From: Oscheius sp. JU75
Taxonomy: Eukaryota; Nematoda; Chromadorea; Rhabditida; Rhabditidae
Direction of reading: 5' to 3'
Assembly (NCBI GenBank): GCA_037178855.1
Contig: JASJZC010000006.1
Coordinates: 1,798,001-1,862,000, forward strand
Length of the DNA: 64,000 nt
Position 1 is the first letter of the stretch; every line of letters begins with the position of its first letter. The position numbers and the translations under genes are program-made. The notes under the pieces were generated by a model. The model ran no database searches, had not been told where the DNA came from, and saw nothing but the letters and a program-made list of their open reading frames with translations. Shown piece after piece: positions 32,290 through 43,177 of the stretch.

Positions 32290-32945
32290 TGGCCTTTAGT
32301 TATGGTTCTCTCATTCTAGTCACTGTTCCGAATCATTCTTCGTGCCCAGCACTGTCTGTCCCTATTCTGTCACTGTTCCTATTTCCGAACAATGCACTGT
32401 GACTTTCATTCCTGTCACTGACTCTATCATACTCTCTCGTATTTTCATTAACTATCAAGCTCCTACTACCGCTTCTTCAGATCCTCCATGTCGACAACTT
32501 TTATTCAGACAGTCATAAGATGAGGACAAGCACTGTCTGTTCTCATCCTACCAGTGTCTTACTTCCAAACACTGAAGTGTGGCTCTCACTGTCGTTCTCT
32601 CCCTTACTCTCGTATTCCCTACCAAGTTCTCAATGGCTCGTTTTCAGGCCCCATATCCTTGATCAGCACCGTCTGTCCCCAGCTTGCCACTGTTCCCAGT
32701 TCCGAACTCTGTACTGTAACCCTTACTTCTATCACTGTCTCTCCCCTACTCTCTCGTTTTCTCACATTCCTACCAAACTTTTCCTATCCACTTCTTTAGT
32801 CCTTACTCCTTGACCAGCTCGACCTGTCCCCAGCTTATCGATGTTCTCATTTCTACGCTCTGTACTGTGACTCCTGTTCCAATCACTGTTTCTTCCACTC
32901 TCTCGTTTGTCATGTCCTTTACTAAGATCCTATAACCACATCTTC
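32290..32945. repeat. Degenerate minisatellite, about four units of 130-175 bp
   Basis: Units share the order CACTGTCTGTCC, CCACTGTTCC, TTCCGAAC, TGTACTGTGACT, ATCACTGTCTCT, CTCTCTCGTTTT and TCCTACCAA. They begin near 32345, 32528, 32675 and 32818. The strand is strongly pyrimidine-biased. The array ends 10 bp before the ARF pseudogene and has no coding features. Confidence 0.7.
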
Positions 32946-32953
32946 AGACCACC

Positions 32954-33466
32954 ATGAGCCGTCCCCAGATCCATCAACGTTGCCCCACAAGGTCCTTCTC
33001 CTCGGCCTTGAAGCAGATGGAAAGACCAGTTCTGAAGCAGGTGGCCGGCTACGCGGACTCAATCATTCCGACCCACGACTTCATTGTAGGCTGTCCGGTC
33101 TTTAATGACAAGGAGTTTGTCATTTGGGATATTGGCGGGAGTGATACTATCCGAGCGCTCTGGTCCCATTACTACAACAAGGTCAGAGGGCTGGTCTTTG
33201 TGGTGGATGCCAGTGACAGAGAGCTGAGGTTCTGATAGGGGCCCTGGGACAGGACGAGCTCAAGAATATTTCTCTACTTCTGGTGGCTAACAAGCAGGAC
33301 CTTCCAAATGTGATGGGAGACACGGTCATTGTGGAGAAGTTTGGCTTGGAGGCCTTGAGAGGCCGGAGATTATTTGTGCCATAAGCTACGGCTACAACTG
33401 GAGAAGGACTACTGGACGGGGACGGGTTTAACTGGCTGTACAATGAGATTATGAGTGATGCTGGTA
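32954..33466 (+). pseudogene. ARF-family GTPase, processed-type pseudogene
   Basis: Intronless similarity to ARF/ARL small GTPases runs the whole length but jumps frames. KVLLLGLEADGKTS near 32990 is the Walker A region (family LGLDxAGKTT). Then come VIWDIGGSDTIRALWSHYYN (switch II WDxGGQ, with Gln changed to Ser), LVFVVDASDRE, ISLLLVANKQDLPNVM (NKQD) and ATATTGEGLLDG near the end (family CATSGDGL). There are stops after DRELRF and in LFVP*ATAT, plus at least two frameshifts. Lack of introns suggests a retrocopy, though no poly-A tract is visible. Confidence 0.85.
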
Positions 33467-34060
33467 AAAGAAGATGTCTGTGTATATGTTGAGAGAGACA
33501 GAGAGTCGAGTTGTAAACTCAAACATTCTTCATACGAGATGTCAAATCAACTAAATTCTACTACAGGTGCCAAATTTTTGTTTACAGTATCAAACATCGA
33601 GAGTCTACTATGCCAAGAGTCAGAATATACTGAAAACAGAAACTGTTTCTTCGAAGTTCAGCTGACCCAAATTTTGCCTCATGTCTCCTCTTCCAGTAGT
33701 GCAATTGCACTATCCAGCCTAGCGCTCATTTTGGCTCAAACGCCCCCGGTCGTAAAAAGCCACACATCGTTTTTCTGGGCACTCCAAAACCATTATTATT
33801 TTGTCTGTCCTTTGGATTCTCTTCTTGTGAATCATAAAACTGTTTCAACTATCTTACATAATCGGTTTTTCGACAGAATCTTCAAAAGTTTCAGGGTTCT
33901 CGCCACAAGGCCCGGTAGAATAGGCTTGAAAATATGATGAGGAGGTTGTAGGAGAAGGTAGACAGGTGGGTTTTTTTTTATATTAGAAACAGGCATATTG
34001 GGCTAAAATCACCGAAGAAAAGGCAGGACCAAATACAGGCAAATCCGTTTTTTACTTATG
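33467..34060. other. No gene seen
   Basis: AT-rich with a 160-codon ORF from 33455 that starts inside the ARF pseudogene and has no recognisable domain. It marks the transition to the TGTTTCA-rich half of the window. Confidence 0.35.
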
Positions 34061-35130
34061 TTTTTGGTGAAACATCAAGGTTTTCTGTTGAAGCTTTAGT
34101 TCACTTTTTGGAGAACAATAGAGGGAATGATGAAAACAAAAAAATAAGGAAGGCTGATAACATACACTCATTTACGTTGTCGTTAAAGCATCATTATTTT
34201 CTCAAAACAAACTGTAAAATCTCGGTTGCTGGGGCTCACAATCACTTGAGCTCATTCTATTCAACTTTATGAGCTGCTGAAACGCAAAAAGTGACAAAAA
34301 GGACCCTCAAATAATAAAAGAATCGAAATACCGTCGAATTCAAAACAGAAAGTGACATGACCTTACTCCCGTTGCTGCTGAAACATAGATAGTTTTCACG
34401 AATCACCACATCTTGTTCAAAATACCCAAAAGTCTCTCTGTGCGTGTATCGGTCTGTGTGTATGTGTCTGTCTGAAGCCCTAATTGCCAATTTGTCACAC
34501 ATGTTTTGTGACAGCAATTACTCTTTGCAAGTCAAGCCTAATCGAGGCAGTTTGGGAGATGCGTCTCTGAGAGAACGTTGCTCCGGTAGTTTGACAGACA
34601 AACTTGTTTTTTTTTAATAACAAGAGGAACTAGGAAAACAAGGATCGAATTTGCACTTCGTATTTTCACTTACGTTGTCGTTGAAACATCGATGCTTTCA
34701 CAGAGCTTCCTAAATACAACAAGTTCTGAGAACAGCTGTTGCTGCCTGAAACATAGACAGTTTTGACGAGTCGTTTTGAAGTTGTAGTGCTTTTTGATTA
34801 CAAGAGGAAAGCAAGAAAACGAGGAGACATCGAATTCATACTTCATATTTTCACTTGCTGTTGAAACCTCGTGTCTACCTCGTAAGTGAGTGTGAAGATT
34901 TGCGGAAACATCATCCTGGATAATGAACATTCTAGTTTATAAACAAAAAAAGTGGCAAAGTACCCGCGGTGAAAAACCTGAACTGCAAAGCACTGCATTC
35001 AAAGTTCAAAGGAATTCAAAGCATTGCATTCAAAGTACCTCAAAACCACTAATGCACACACTGAAACATTTCATTTCAAAAACTCTCAAATAATCTAAGT
35101 CAGCAATTCAGAAAAGTTATCGGTTCGGTG

Positions 35131-38100
35131 ATGGCTGTTACCAAGTTCCAAGTGGGTGCCTTCTTCATCTTTCTCTCCTTCTGGTACGTCATCTACGTCC
35201 TGATAAGGAATATCAGACAGTCTGGAGGGGAGGTAAGAGTTATCTTCTTTTTTTGCTTTACTGACAGAGAGAAAAAGTTAACTGAAAGCGATTGGGACCG
35301 ATCGAAATCATTTTCGAAACATTTGAAGAATGCAGAGACGCACACATGTGATACATTGAAATCTAAAGCAGCAGGACCAGAAAGTTCACAGCAAATCAAC
35401 TTTTTTGGTTGGGTGAAGGTTTTCCGACAAAGAGAGAGAGAGAGTATGGTAGCGAGAGAAAGATCGGAAACCTCTCGAGAGATAGTACAGTTTGGGTTTT
35501 TTTTATGCTTCACAAAGTTTATGACACCGGGGGCAGCTTACCAAATACTGGTGGGAAAGAGTACACCAGTGTTTATGCAAAATTTTCATCAAAGTTACAT
35601 GGATGAACTCCCAACAATAGTCTGGTCATCTTAATCCAACAATTGAAACATGTTTGGACAAAAGGGTTGAAAGCGATGAAGCCTTCTACAACTTTCATAG
35701 GAACACAAAACATTAAAGCGAGTGTCCGGACCCTTTCTAGTTCGCAAAAGTTAAAGTTTAGGTAATTTGACAAGACGTAGCAAGTCGAGATTGCACGGGT
35801 TTTCATTTTCTGCAACTTATTCGAGCTGCAAGATTGAGCCTTTCTGAGTCAGAAATGAGACGTAACAATAGTTTCGAAGTACCATATCGAGGTGGAACTG
35901 TCCCACAGGTAAAAACGAGACAACCTCATTTCATAAGAGCATCTTTAGAAAATTTTGGGTCCAAAACCCTTGTCTATGAAGTGCAAACTCTGGGGGAGAT
36001 TACTGAACGCCCTAAACTAGGGTAGATTCGTTTCTGAAGCAACTGGGATGCATTCAACTTCTATTCCGAGTAATTTTCTAGAAATAAAGGAGCAACATAC
36101 TACCAGGAGCAACAATTTCGACTGATTGTTCTTTTTCCTGGAATTAGCCTTGACTTGCCATAAAGCGCGTGACTTGTCGAGACAAGGCTGACAAGTACTG
36201 CCGAGAAAGCTTCTCGGCAAGTGGTAATTTTTGTTCTGGAGTAGCTTTTTTTCCTTTTTTTTGATAAAACAAAAAAGAGGTACACCTCCGTAATCAGCGC
36301 GTTTTTATCTATAAGACCCATCTCAGAACACATAGTCGAAAAAAAAGCCCGGACACTCGCTTTAAAGTAATTGTGTTTCCCAAAGGCACTAAAATGACAG
36401 CAGAGGGAACTTTTCCGAAGACGTAACAAGAGCCCAAAATATTCGATAAACTAGCAATAGCCCATCGACTGATCCTATGCGATACTATCTTCTTACACTC
36501 AACCACTGAAACATGTTCTAGCAAAGACAAAAGTTGGACAAGGAGAGTTGTTGAACGTAGAGTTCTTATACAAAAGGCTCATAAAATGAAAAAGGAGCAC
36601 ATATCAATGCGTTTGGGCTCTCTCTTCTTATACCCAATAGCTGAAACATACATACAAACTTTTCATAATACTCATACATAGATCGAGTTTCAGATTGATG
36701 GAGGAGAAGAACTCCGCCAGCTCTCTCAAGAAATCGACCTTATGAGAAAACTTCTCGATTTCGAAAACAGGGAATTGGACCAGTTGAAGGCAAGAGTCAA
36801 GGAGCATGAGGAAGAGAGACAGGTATGGGCTTTGATAAATTTTTTAGCCATATTTCTCATCGAAAACTTTTCCATAGCAAACGAGACCTATGAACCCAGG
36901 TTGAAACACAAAAGTATGGATAAAGAACAACTGCCATTTGTGTTCGCCGTGCACTACCATGCCTAGTGATACCCTAAAGAAAATTTCTCTATACACACAA
37001 ATGCAGTTCTTTGAACTAGATCGCTAAGCTTCGACTCTTGGGTTCAAAATCACGATGTTCCGCGGACCATTTTTGCGGAACATTTTTTCTTTTCAACTTT
37101 TCAAGAGCGAAACATTCTTTTCAAATTACTAAACTTATTATCCGAGCCTGAAACACAAAAGTAGAAACTGAATGTATGAGCTGTAATAGGTTTAGGGCTT
37201 TGAACCAACTTCTATTCCAGGCTTCGAAGTAAAAAATATACATGCTGGTTACGAGACTGGTAGGCATCCGAATTTCTGTTTCACGATTGGTATAAGTTCT
37301 TCAAGGTCAGTAGAATTTCGTTAGGGCCATGAGTCCGAGCGGAATTGCAAATTGAGTTTTTGTACCTTTCCAAAGCAGTAAATAAATATAAATTAGCCAT
37401 ACATTGCTCAAGCTAAGAGAAAATGTTCAGGTTCCACATTTGTCTTTTATATCTCTCTGACTATTCGGCTCTTGATCTTAAACATGTCTAATTTTGCAGA
37501 AATACTTCGGCTCTAACCTCTTTGGAGATGATCGCAGCTGGAAGGACCCTATTCCAGTACTAGTTTTTGCCTGCAACCGAGCTTCAGCTGTTCGTAACCA
37601 TTTGAAGAAACTGCTACGGTTTCGAAGAGATAAGGAGAGGTTCCCGATCATAGTGACTCAGGATTGTGACAGTGACCAAGTCCGAGAGGCTGTGGAAGAA
37701 TTCGGGGATCAAGTTCAATACATCAAGGTGGGGTCATTTTATGGAAGCGTTTTTGGAGGGGAGGAGGGTGGGAAGAGGGAAATGGTAAATGTCTATGTTT
37801 CACCAAGTCCCGATGGGATTGTTTTCCCAGACACTTAATTGCTTATATACTCAACTTGAAACACAACAATCGCTCAAAGAATGTTTCAGCACCTGAGCGG
37901 AGAAAAGGCTAACATCACAGTCCCCAGTAATCATATCATGTACACTGCTTACTACAGGATAGCTCGTCACTATAAGCTGGCCTTGGAACATGTTTTCAAG
38001 AAGAAGGGCTACACCAGTGTCATTATCACTGAAGGTAGGAAGTGTTTCAACTTTTCTGTTACAATAAGGGTAGGAAGAGTTTTGGAACTTGTGGGGAACT

Positions 38101-41100
38101 GATTCTTCAATGAAATGGAATCAAGGTGTAAACAGTTCTCTATGGTACGTGCAAAGAATACGTTTCAGCCCGTAGTCAATGTGAAGCATGGAAAGCTGTT
38201 TACTTCGAGAGACACTTCTATCAACTAAAAAACAAACATTTTATTCTCAAATACCCTGTTGTGGAAAATCATGTTTCGAGCTTTACTTTTACACCATTTT
38301 CTATATAGTAGAGAGAAAGTCGCATGGATTGTGGTGTTACAGGCGCTTGAAAAAATCAAAAATTTTACGGAATACAAAGTAAAAATGTTTCACCGCTTGG
38401 ACAATACCAAAGCTTTGAAAATCAGCTTACTCAATCTGCCTTTGATATTTTGACAAAAATGCGTGTATGAATTCCTTTTCTGAAAGTGACAAGTATTTCA
38501 CGCGTTGTTTATATTTCTTGAAGCCGGATTATGTTCTATCCGTACGACGGTTTCTATTGGGAAACAAACAACTGTTATATACTTGGAGAAATGATATTCT
38601 AGGGAACTTGCGGCATGTTAGTGTCTGAAAGTGTTTCAAAATGTTGTCAAATTATACTTTGATCTCCGATTTGCAGGCACAATATATGGAACCAAAAAGT
38701 CAACTTTCAATTGTTGGATGAAAACTTAATGTTTCAACCTTTCCTTGTATCTAAAAGTCGAAAAATGTGCAAAACTGGCTGAGTGCCGGTACAAAAATAC
38801 ACGGCTCTCTAGCAGAAAAGTCAGGTCCAGCATTACTTGTTCAGTTCCTATTGTAAGAAAATACTTTGTCTCAAGTTTTGTACATATCTAACAACCTAAA
38901 CGTTTCTCGTTGTATCTGAACATCAAGTTTTCAAAACAATATAAGTCTTTCAGACGATCTCGACATTGCCCCAGACTTTTTCGAATACTTCTCAGCCACA
39001 CGGTATCTCCTTGACGACGACCCACTGCTGTGGTGTGTTTCAGCCTGGAATGATAATGGCAAGGTTAGAAGAGTTTTTGTTCACCCCTCTTGTCATTTTC
39101 AGGTCGAAAACATCAACCAAACGGCCTACGAGCAGCTGTATCGAAGTGACTTCTTCTCTGGTCTCGGCTGGATGATGCCTCTGAAGACATGGAAAGAACT
39201 AGGACCAATTTGGCCAAAAGGATTCTGGGACGACTGGATGAGGGATCCGGCTAGGAGAAAAGTTGGTTTTTTTAATCGCAATAGGCCTTAGTGCTATAAA
39301 AAGGGATCAGGGTTTATTTACTTGATAAAAATTTTAAAAAGTTCCAAAGATTTTTAGCTACAAAATTTTATATATTTGTGTTTCACCGCTTGTACAAAAC
39401 TACTGCGCTATACAAATTACGATGCAATTTCTGGAAAATTTTTGAGACCAAACACCACAAAATCTGTCATCTCTTGCACAAGAGTAGTGATCGCTGGAAG
39501 CTCTGGTGCAGCAAAACGATGTTGTCAAAAAAAAAAACACAAATTTTGCGAAATTGGTTCTCATTTGGCGTGGAACCACAGGTTCAAAGTTTCAGCGTCT
39601 AGTGAGAGCCTATGGAAATTTTCATAGATTGCGAAAATCAAATTCATTTGTAAGTATCCATGTTTCACGTCTTGTACATGAGTATAGTGTACCAGAAAAT
39701 CGTTAGAAGAGTCGAGAAAAACAAGAAATTTCAAACAAAGACCTGGGACAGTGTTTCAAACAGTCCCTAATTTCCCAATATCCATGTTTTACCTTCTGTA
39801 CAAAGCTACAGTTCCCTTGACAAACACATTACCTTCATCTCCGAGGACAAAAATCCAAAATTTCACAACAATCCACGCCGGAAGCACAAAAAGCTCCCAC
39901 TTTTCAGGGTCGCCAATGTATCCGCCCCGAGATCAGTCGCACTGGGATGACACAGGAGGGTAAGGTTGGCGCTAGTAAGGGCCAATTCTTCACCAAACAC
40001 CTCGCCAAGATCCTGGTGAACAAAATTCGTGTCCGATTCACGCAAATGAACCTGGACTACCTTCTCCAGTCGAACTATGACCCCTACTTTGAGGAAAAGG
40101 TCTTCAAAACGAGTCCTCTCCTGGAAATCGATGCTGTCCGACCCTTCTCGATGAAGCAGGAGAACAAGGACAAGAGTATACGGTAATTTTGTGGTCTCAG
40201 AACAGAAAAATGATGAGTTTTTGGGGTCGAATACACCGGAAACATCGACTATATTCAGAAAGCCGACAAGCTGATGATTATGCACGACTTCAAGGTGGGT
40301 AGAAGATAGAGAATTTGGAGAGACGGAAGTTTTCAAGGTTTCAAAGCTTTCTGGTTCCAAGCTTACTTTGCAACAGTTCTCACTATATAAGTCCGTTCTG
40401 AAACAAAGAGCCGACAGTGTCCAATTCACGATGTACCCTTGAAGCAAACGAAATGTAGATGTTTTTTTAATCTAAAAACTAAGTTTGTCAAACGTTCAAA
40501 AGTTCAATTTGGATGTTTCTTGTTTCAAAGCTATCATGAGTAGACATTATTTTAAGTATTGCATTCGATTAGTTGTTTACGCAGAAAAACTTTAGTAAAT
40601 GTGATGAAATTCTAGAAACACACGAACAATAGCCTAATCCAAACTGCTACTTCTATCCACAAAATGTTTTTACTCACTGGTATTCTTCAATAATTGCTAC
40701 AATACAGCACTTTCTTACCGTAAGAGTCAGTTTTGAAACAACCATTATTATAGCCTTTACTTTGTTCCTTGTCACATTCTAACTGTAAGTACTTTTCTGT
40801 GAGTTATCCAGTGCAAAATGCCATACGACCCAGTTTTGAGCATGAAACACACGATAAAAAAGAATCTATTTCGTTGTAAACAAGTCTTGTTTCATGTAAA
40901 TTTTATGACGATCGTACGTACTGCTGCAAAACCGGTACTCATTATAAATGTCATACTCGAAACAAAATATGTAGTCAAAAAAAAGAAACCTGAACAGGGC
41001 AGATATTAGTATTTTTTGAATGTTTTTTATGTGAGCTATGGTATATTGCTTCACACAGCTGAAATCAACATAAGACCAAATCTTAAAACACAAAGAGTTG

Positions 41101-41541
41101 TCTAGGTAGGATATCGGAAATTTGTGCTAGATCAAGCTTGTTCGGAAGCAATACTGACAAGATAACAATGGTCAACAGTACATTGTTGTAACAGCTTTGG
41201 CATAAAAGTCTGTATTGAAACACAAAAAAGTCAAAAGTTTGTTTACGATAAGAGGACAGCTGATAATCGAGTAAGAACGGGTACTTTCCTTCTACATGGT
41301 ATTTCATTTTTTTTTTCATGAAATTAGTTACCTCTTTAGAACGTAACGTAAGATCAATGCCTGGAAAACTAAAATTCTTTCCGAAAAATATCCAAAATTT
41401 CAGGCTGGTGTCCCACGAACCGCCTACAAGGGAGTCGTCAGTTGTTACATCAACGGTGTTCGAGTCTACTTGGCGCCGAACAGGACAATCGTCAAGGACT
41501 ACAATCCCTCCTGGGAGGTCCCTGCCCGGTTTGGGGAATAG
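35131..41541 (+). CDS. MGAT1: Alpha-1,3-mannosyl-glycoprotein 2-beta-N-acetylglucosaminyltransferase (GnT-I)
   Basis: This Golgi type II membrane enzyme adds the first GlcNAc to Man5 N-glycans, opening hybrid and complex N-glycan synthesis. Nine exons join in phase: 35131-35232, 36694-36822, 37500-37727, 37890-38034, 38954-39063, 39103-39261, 39908-40175, 40218-40294 and 41404-41541, giving 451 aa (human 445). Residues 8-26 form the membrane anchor ([18 protein letters not shown]); exon 2 is a charged coiled-coil stem. The catalytic part shows [20 protein letters not shown], the metal-binding EDD split between exons 4 and 5, [19 protein letters not shown] and [10 protein letters not shown]. 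The C-terminus ends in [17 protein letters not shown]. Exon 8 uses a weak acceptor (GATGAG). Worms have several GnT-I paralogues (gly-12, -13, -14); I cannot say which this is. The introns are packed with TGTTTCA sites on both strands. Confidence 0.93.
35713..36365. mobile_element. TTAA-flanked element 2, in MGAT1 intron 1
   Basis: Ends TTAAAGCGAGTGTCCGGACC and GCCCGGACACTCGCTTTAA are inverted copies, 653 bp apart, within MGAT1 intron 1. The right half is repeated at 30890-31179. No transposase ORF is present, so it is non-autonomous. An intervening ORF fragment (35834-36025) has no recognisable domain. Confidence 0.65.
36448..36468 (-). ncRNA. Candidate 21U-RNA (MGAT1 intron 1)
   Basis: The minus-strand core at 36507-36513 is followed by N7 and AGTGTAAG, and by CAGT whose T (36468) is 39 nt from the last A of the core. 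The 21 nt from that T are the predicted RNA. Confidence 0.45.
36583..36603 (-). ncRNA. Candidate 21U-RNA (MGAT1 intron 1)
   Basis: Core at 36642-36648 (minus), then GCTATTG GGTATAAG, and TGAT with T at 36603, offset 39. This is one of the best matches to the extended pattern, 135 bp from the previous candidate in the same orientation. Confidence 0.5.
37322..37342 (+). ncRNA. Candidate 21U-RNA (MGAT1 intron 2)
   Basis: The core 37277-37283 (CTGTTTCA, the full C. elegans octamer) is followed by CGATTGG TATAAG and by CGTT with T at 37322, offset 39. Confidence 0.5.
37798..37818 (-). ncRNA. Candidate 21U-RNA (MGAT1 intron 3)
   Basis: Minus core 37857-37863, then AGTTGAG TATATAAG, then CAAT with T at 37818, offset 39. 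The 162-nt host intron is little larger than this unit, and the unit is antisense to MGAT1. Confidence 0.5.
38431..38451 (+). ncRNA. Candidate 21U-RNA (MGAT1 intron 4)
   Basis: Core 38386-38392, then CCGCTTG, and TACT with T at 38431, offset 39. The first seven bases after the core are identical to those of the site at 39379. Confidence 0.45.
41157..41177 (-). ncRNA. Candidate 21U-RNA (MGAT1 intron 8)
   Basis: Minus core 41216-41222, TACT with T at 41177, offset 39. The TTG/TAAG extension is weak here. Confidence 0.38.
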
Positions 41542-41600
41542 TCCTCACTTTTCCGTTACTTTCCAAGCCAATTTCTGGCACAAGACGAGTTCGTATGGGT

Positions 41601-41712
41601 TTAACATGTTTTGCAAAGCTGTAGCCCTTGACGAAATCTACAAGTTTTCAAAACATGTCACATCTGTACGATCCCGTTTTGAGCCAGAAAAATGCCCATT
41701 CGCATTCCATAG
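41601..41712. repeat. Interspersed repeat with GCAAAGCTGTAG core, copy 1
   Basis: TTTTGCAAAGCTGTAGCCCTTG, then ATCTACAAGTTTTCAAAACA and TTTTGAGCCAGAAAAATGCCC resemble 54322-54425 (TCTGCAAAGTTGTAGCCCATG, CCTACAAGTTTGCCGAATGT, TTTTGACCCAGAAAAGTGC). Shorter relatives are near 54497 and 55995. No ends or coding capacity are visible. It lies just 3' of MGAT1. Confidence 0.5.
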
Positions 41713-43177
41713 AGTCACTGTACTTTTTCCTCCCTAGGTCTTTTTACACTTGCCTTGAAACATTTTCCGATCAATTCCTTCAACAGAATACGGTGATTTG
41801 TCTGAAAAAAGCACATATCTAACTCCTAATTCAGTTACTAACAACCTCACAACCTATTTTTTGGGTCCTCAAACATGCTGGTTCACTGTTTTTCATTGTT
41901 GCGCAATTCATTTTTTTTGTTTCAGTCTAGTCATGGAGAGAGAATGTAGATAAAGCGTTTTTTCTTTGTTTTTGCCACGCTAGGTCACATTTGTAGTAAC
42001 GCTGAAGCAAGATTCTAACGTTTCTTCGTTACTGTCTTCGTGGAATAGAGGAGTTTTTGTAAATTTTTTGTGTGGCATCCTTCGGAGTATTGAGAGATAC
42101 TGATTGGGAGACAGGTATAGAGGCACTAAAACAAGACTCAATTATTTCTTCGTCACATTCTTTGGGACGTGAGCCGGAGAGTCATTGAAACAAAAAAGGG
42201 GCTTTATTGTAATACAGTTTTTCATTTCAAGGATAGACATAAATGAAAACTTTATGAGGAAAGTAAGAGAAGAATTGACAAGATCATGTGAATAGTCTGC
42301 CAATGGGACAAAGCATTCCTGTACGGTGCAAAGCTCTACATCTCTTTGCTTCCCTTTCTTATGAACGATTTCAGTAGCATGTGGAAAGCTTCTGTTTAAT
42401 ACTGCGGTTTCAAACATAAGCTTGGTTAAGTAGCTCTAATGAAACAGGAAAGTTGGCAAAGATAGACATAATCGGATACCTTTATGCATCCGGATATAGT
42501 CCACTCTTTTGCTGACTGTAATTTTGAAACAGAAAAAGGAAAAGGGCTTGTGACAAATGAAAAAGTTCTCTGGAAAAGAACAGGCTGCTTTACATAATAT
42601 TTTGTGAAAAGTGAACTAGTGTTCTTTAAAAAACAGACAGAATCAGATTGACAGGACTCTAAGTGAGAACGACTATCCTATTTGCTGTCAGTGGGGTTTT
42701 CGATAAGGGCATGTGATGGTCATAACAATTTGGAAACTATATGGCTGTGGGAAGGATAATTACTCTGGAGACCAAGTAATTGCTGACCAGGCGAAATCAC
42801 AAAAGATTGATGAAATAAATGTAAGACGCAAATTCATTTGGCTACCTTGTGCCTGGCTCAGCTATCCCCGCTACAGGACAACTCCTGATAATGCAGCTGA
42901 TAAAAAGAGGGACAGGTACTCCTAATGTTGGAGGAAAATTAAGAACCACGCTGTCAAGAGAAGGGGTTTCAAAAATCTCAAATCCTTGGTGAACAAATCT
43001 TTAAAAAGAATCCTCGTCGTAAAATTTTAATAGAGGAATCATCACGCAACACTAATACTTTCATACATAAACTAGCATTCATACAAAGGACCAATACTTT
43101 AGATCAATAAGGGAGTCCCTTTTTACAATTCAAACAATACGAACAGCAATTTGTTAAAGTTCTCAAATAATTTCCGG

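Larger units (their letters stand above)
34068..37155 (-). promoter_or_regulatory. Minus-strand block of 21U-RNA-type promoter motifs (10 sites)
   Basis: TGTTTCA occurs ten times, all reading on the minus strand: start positions 34068, 34379, 34682, 34747, 35062, 35644, 36507, 36642, 36902 and 37149. Several extend with TTG and TAAG at fixed offsets (for example GTGGTTG AGTGTAAG after the site at 36507). The block covers the region before MGAT1 and its introns 1 and 2, antisense to that gene. In C. elegans a CTGTTTCA core bound via SNPC-4 lies about 40 nt upstream of each 21U-RNA; that this is the same promoter is inference from motif and spacing. Confidence 0.6.
37277..41222. promoter_or_regulatory. 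Mixed-strand block of 21U-RNA-type motifs in MGAT1 introns
   Basis: Plus-strand cores start at 37277, 37796, 37882, 38043, 38386, 38632, 38730, 39379, 39661, 39752, 40521 and 40888. Minus-strand cores start at 37857, 40399, 40734, 40843 and 41216. Almost all are intronic; the one at 37882 is part of the exon 4 splice acceptor. The sites at 38386, 39379 and 39661 share CTTG at offset 4-7. A YRNT T at offset 39 is present for 37277, 37857, 38386 and 41216; the site at 39379 has it at offset 38. Confidence 0.58.

Noticed and set aside
33455-33937. 160-codon plus-strand ORF after the ARF pseudogene
   Set aside because: It starts within the pseudogene, has no leader, domain or homologous pattern, and AT-rich chance length is plausible.
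40175-40217. Apparent missing splice acceptor between MGAT1 exons 7 and 8 (TTTTTGG where AG is expected)
   Set aside because: Using the earlier donor A/GTATAC at 40175 and the acceptor GATGAG at 40217 joins the exons in phase, so no defect is needed.
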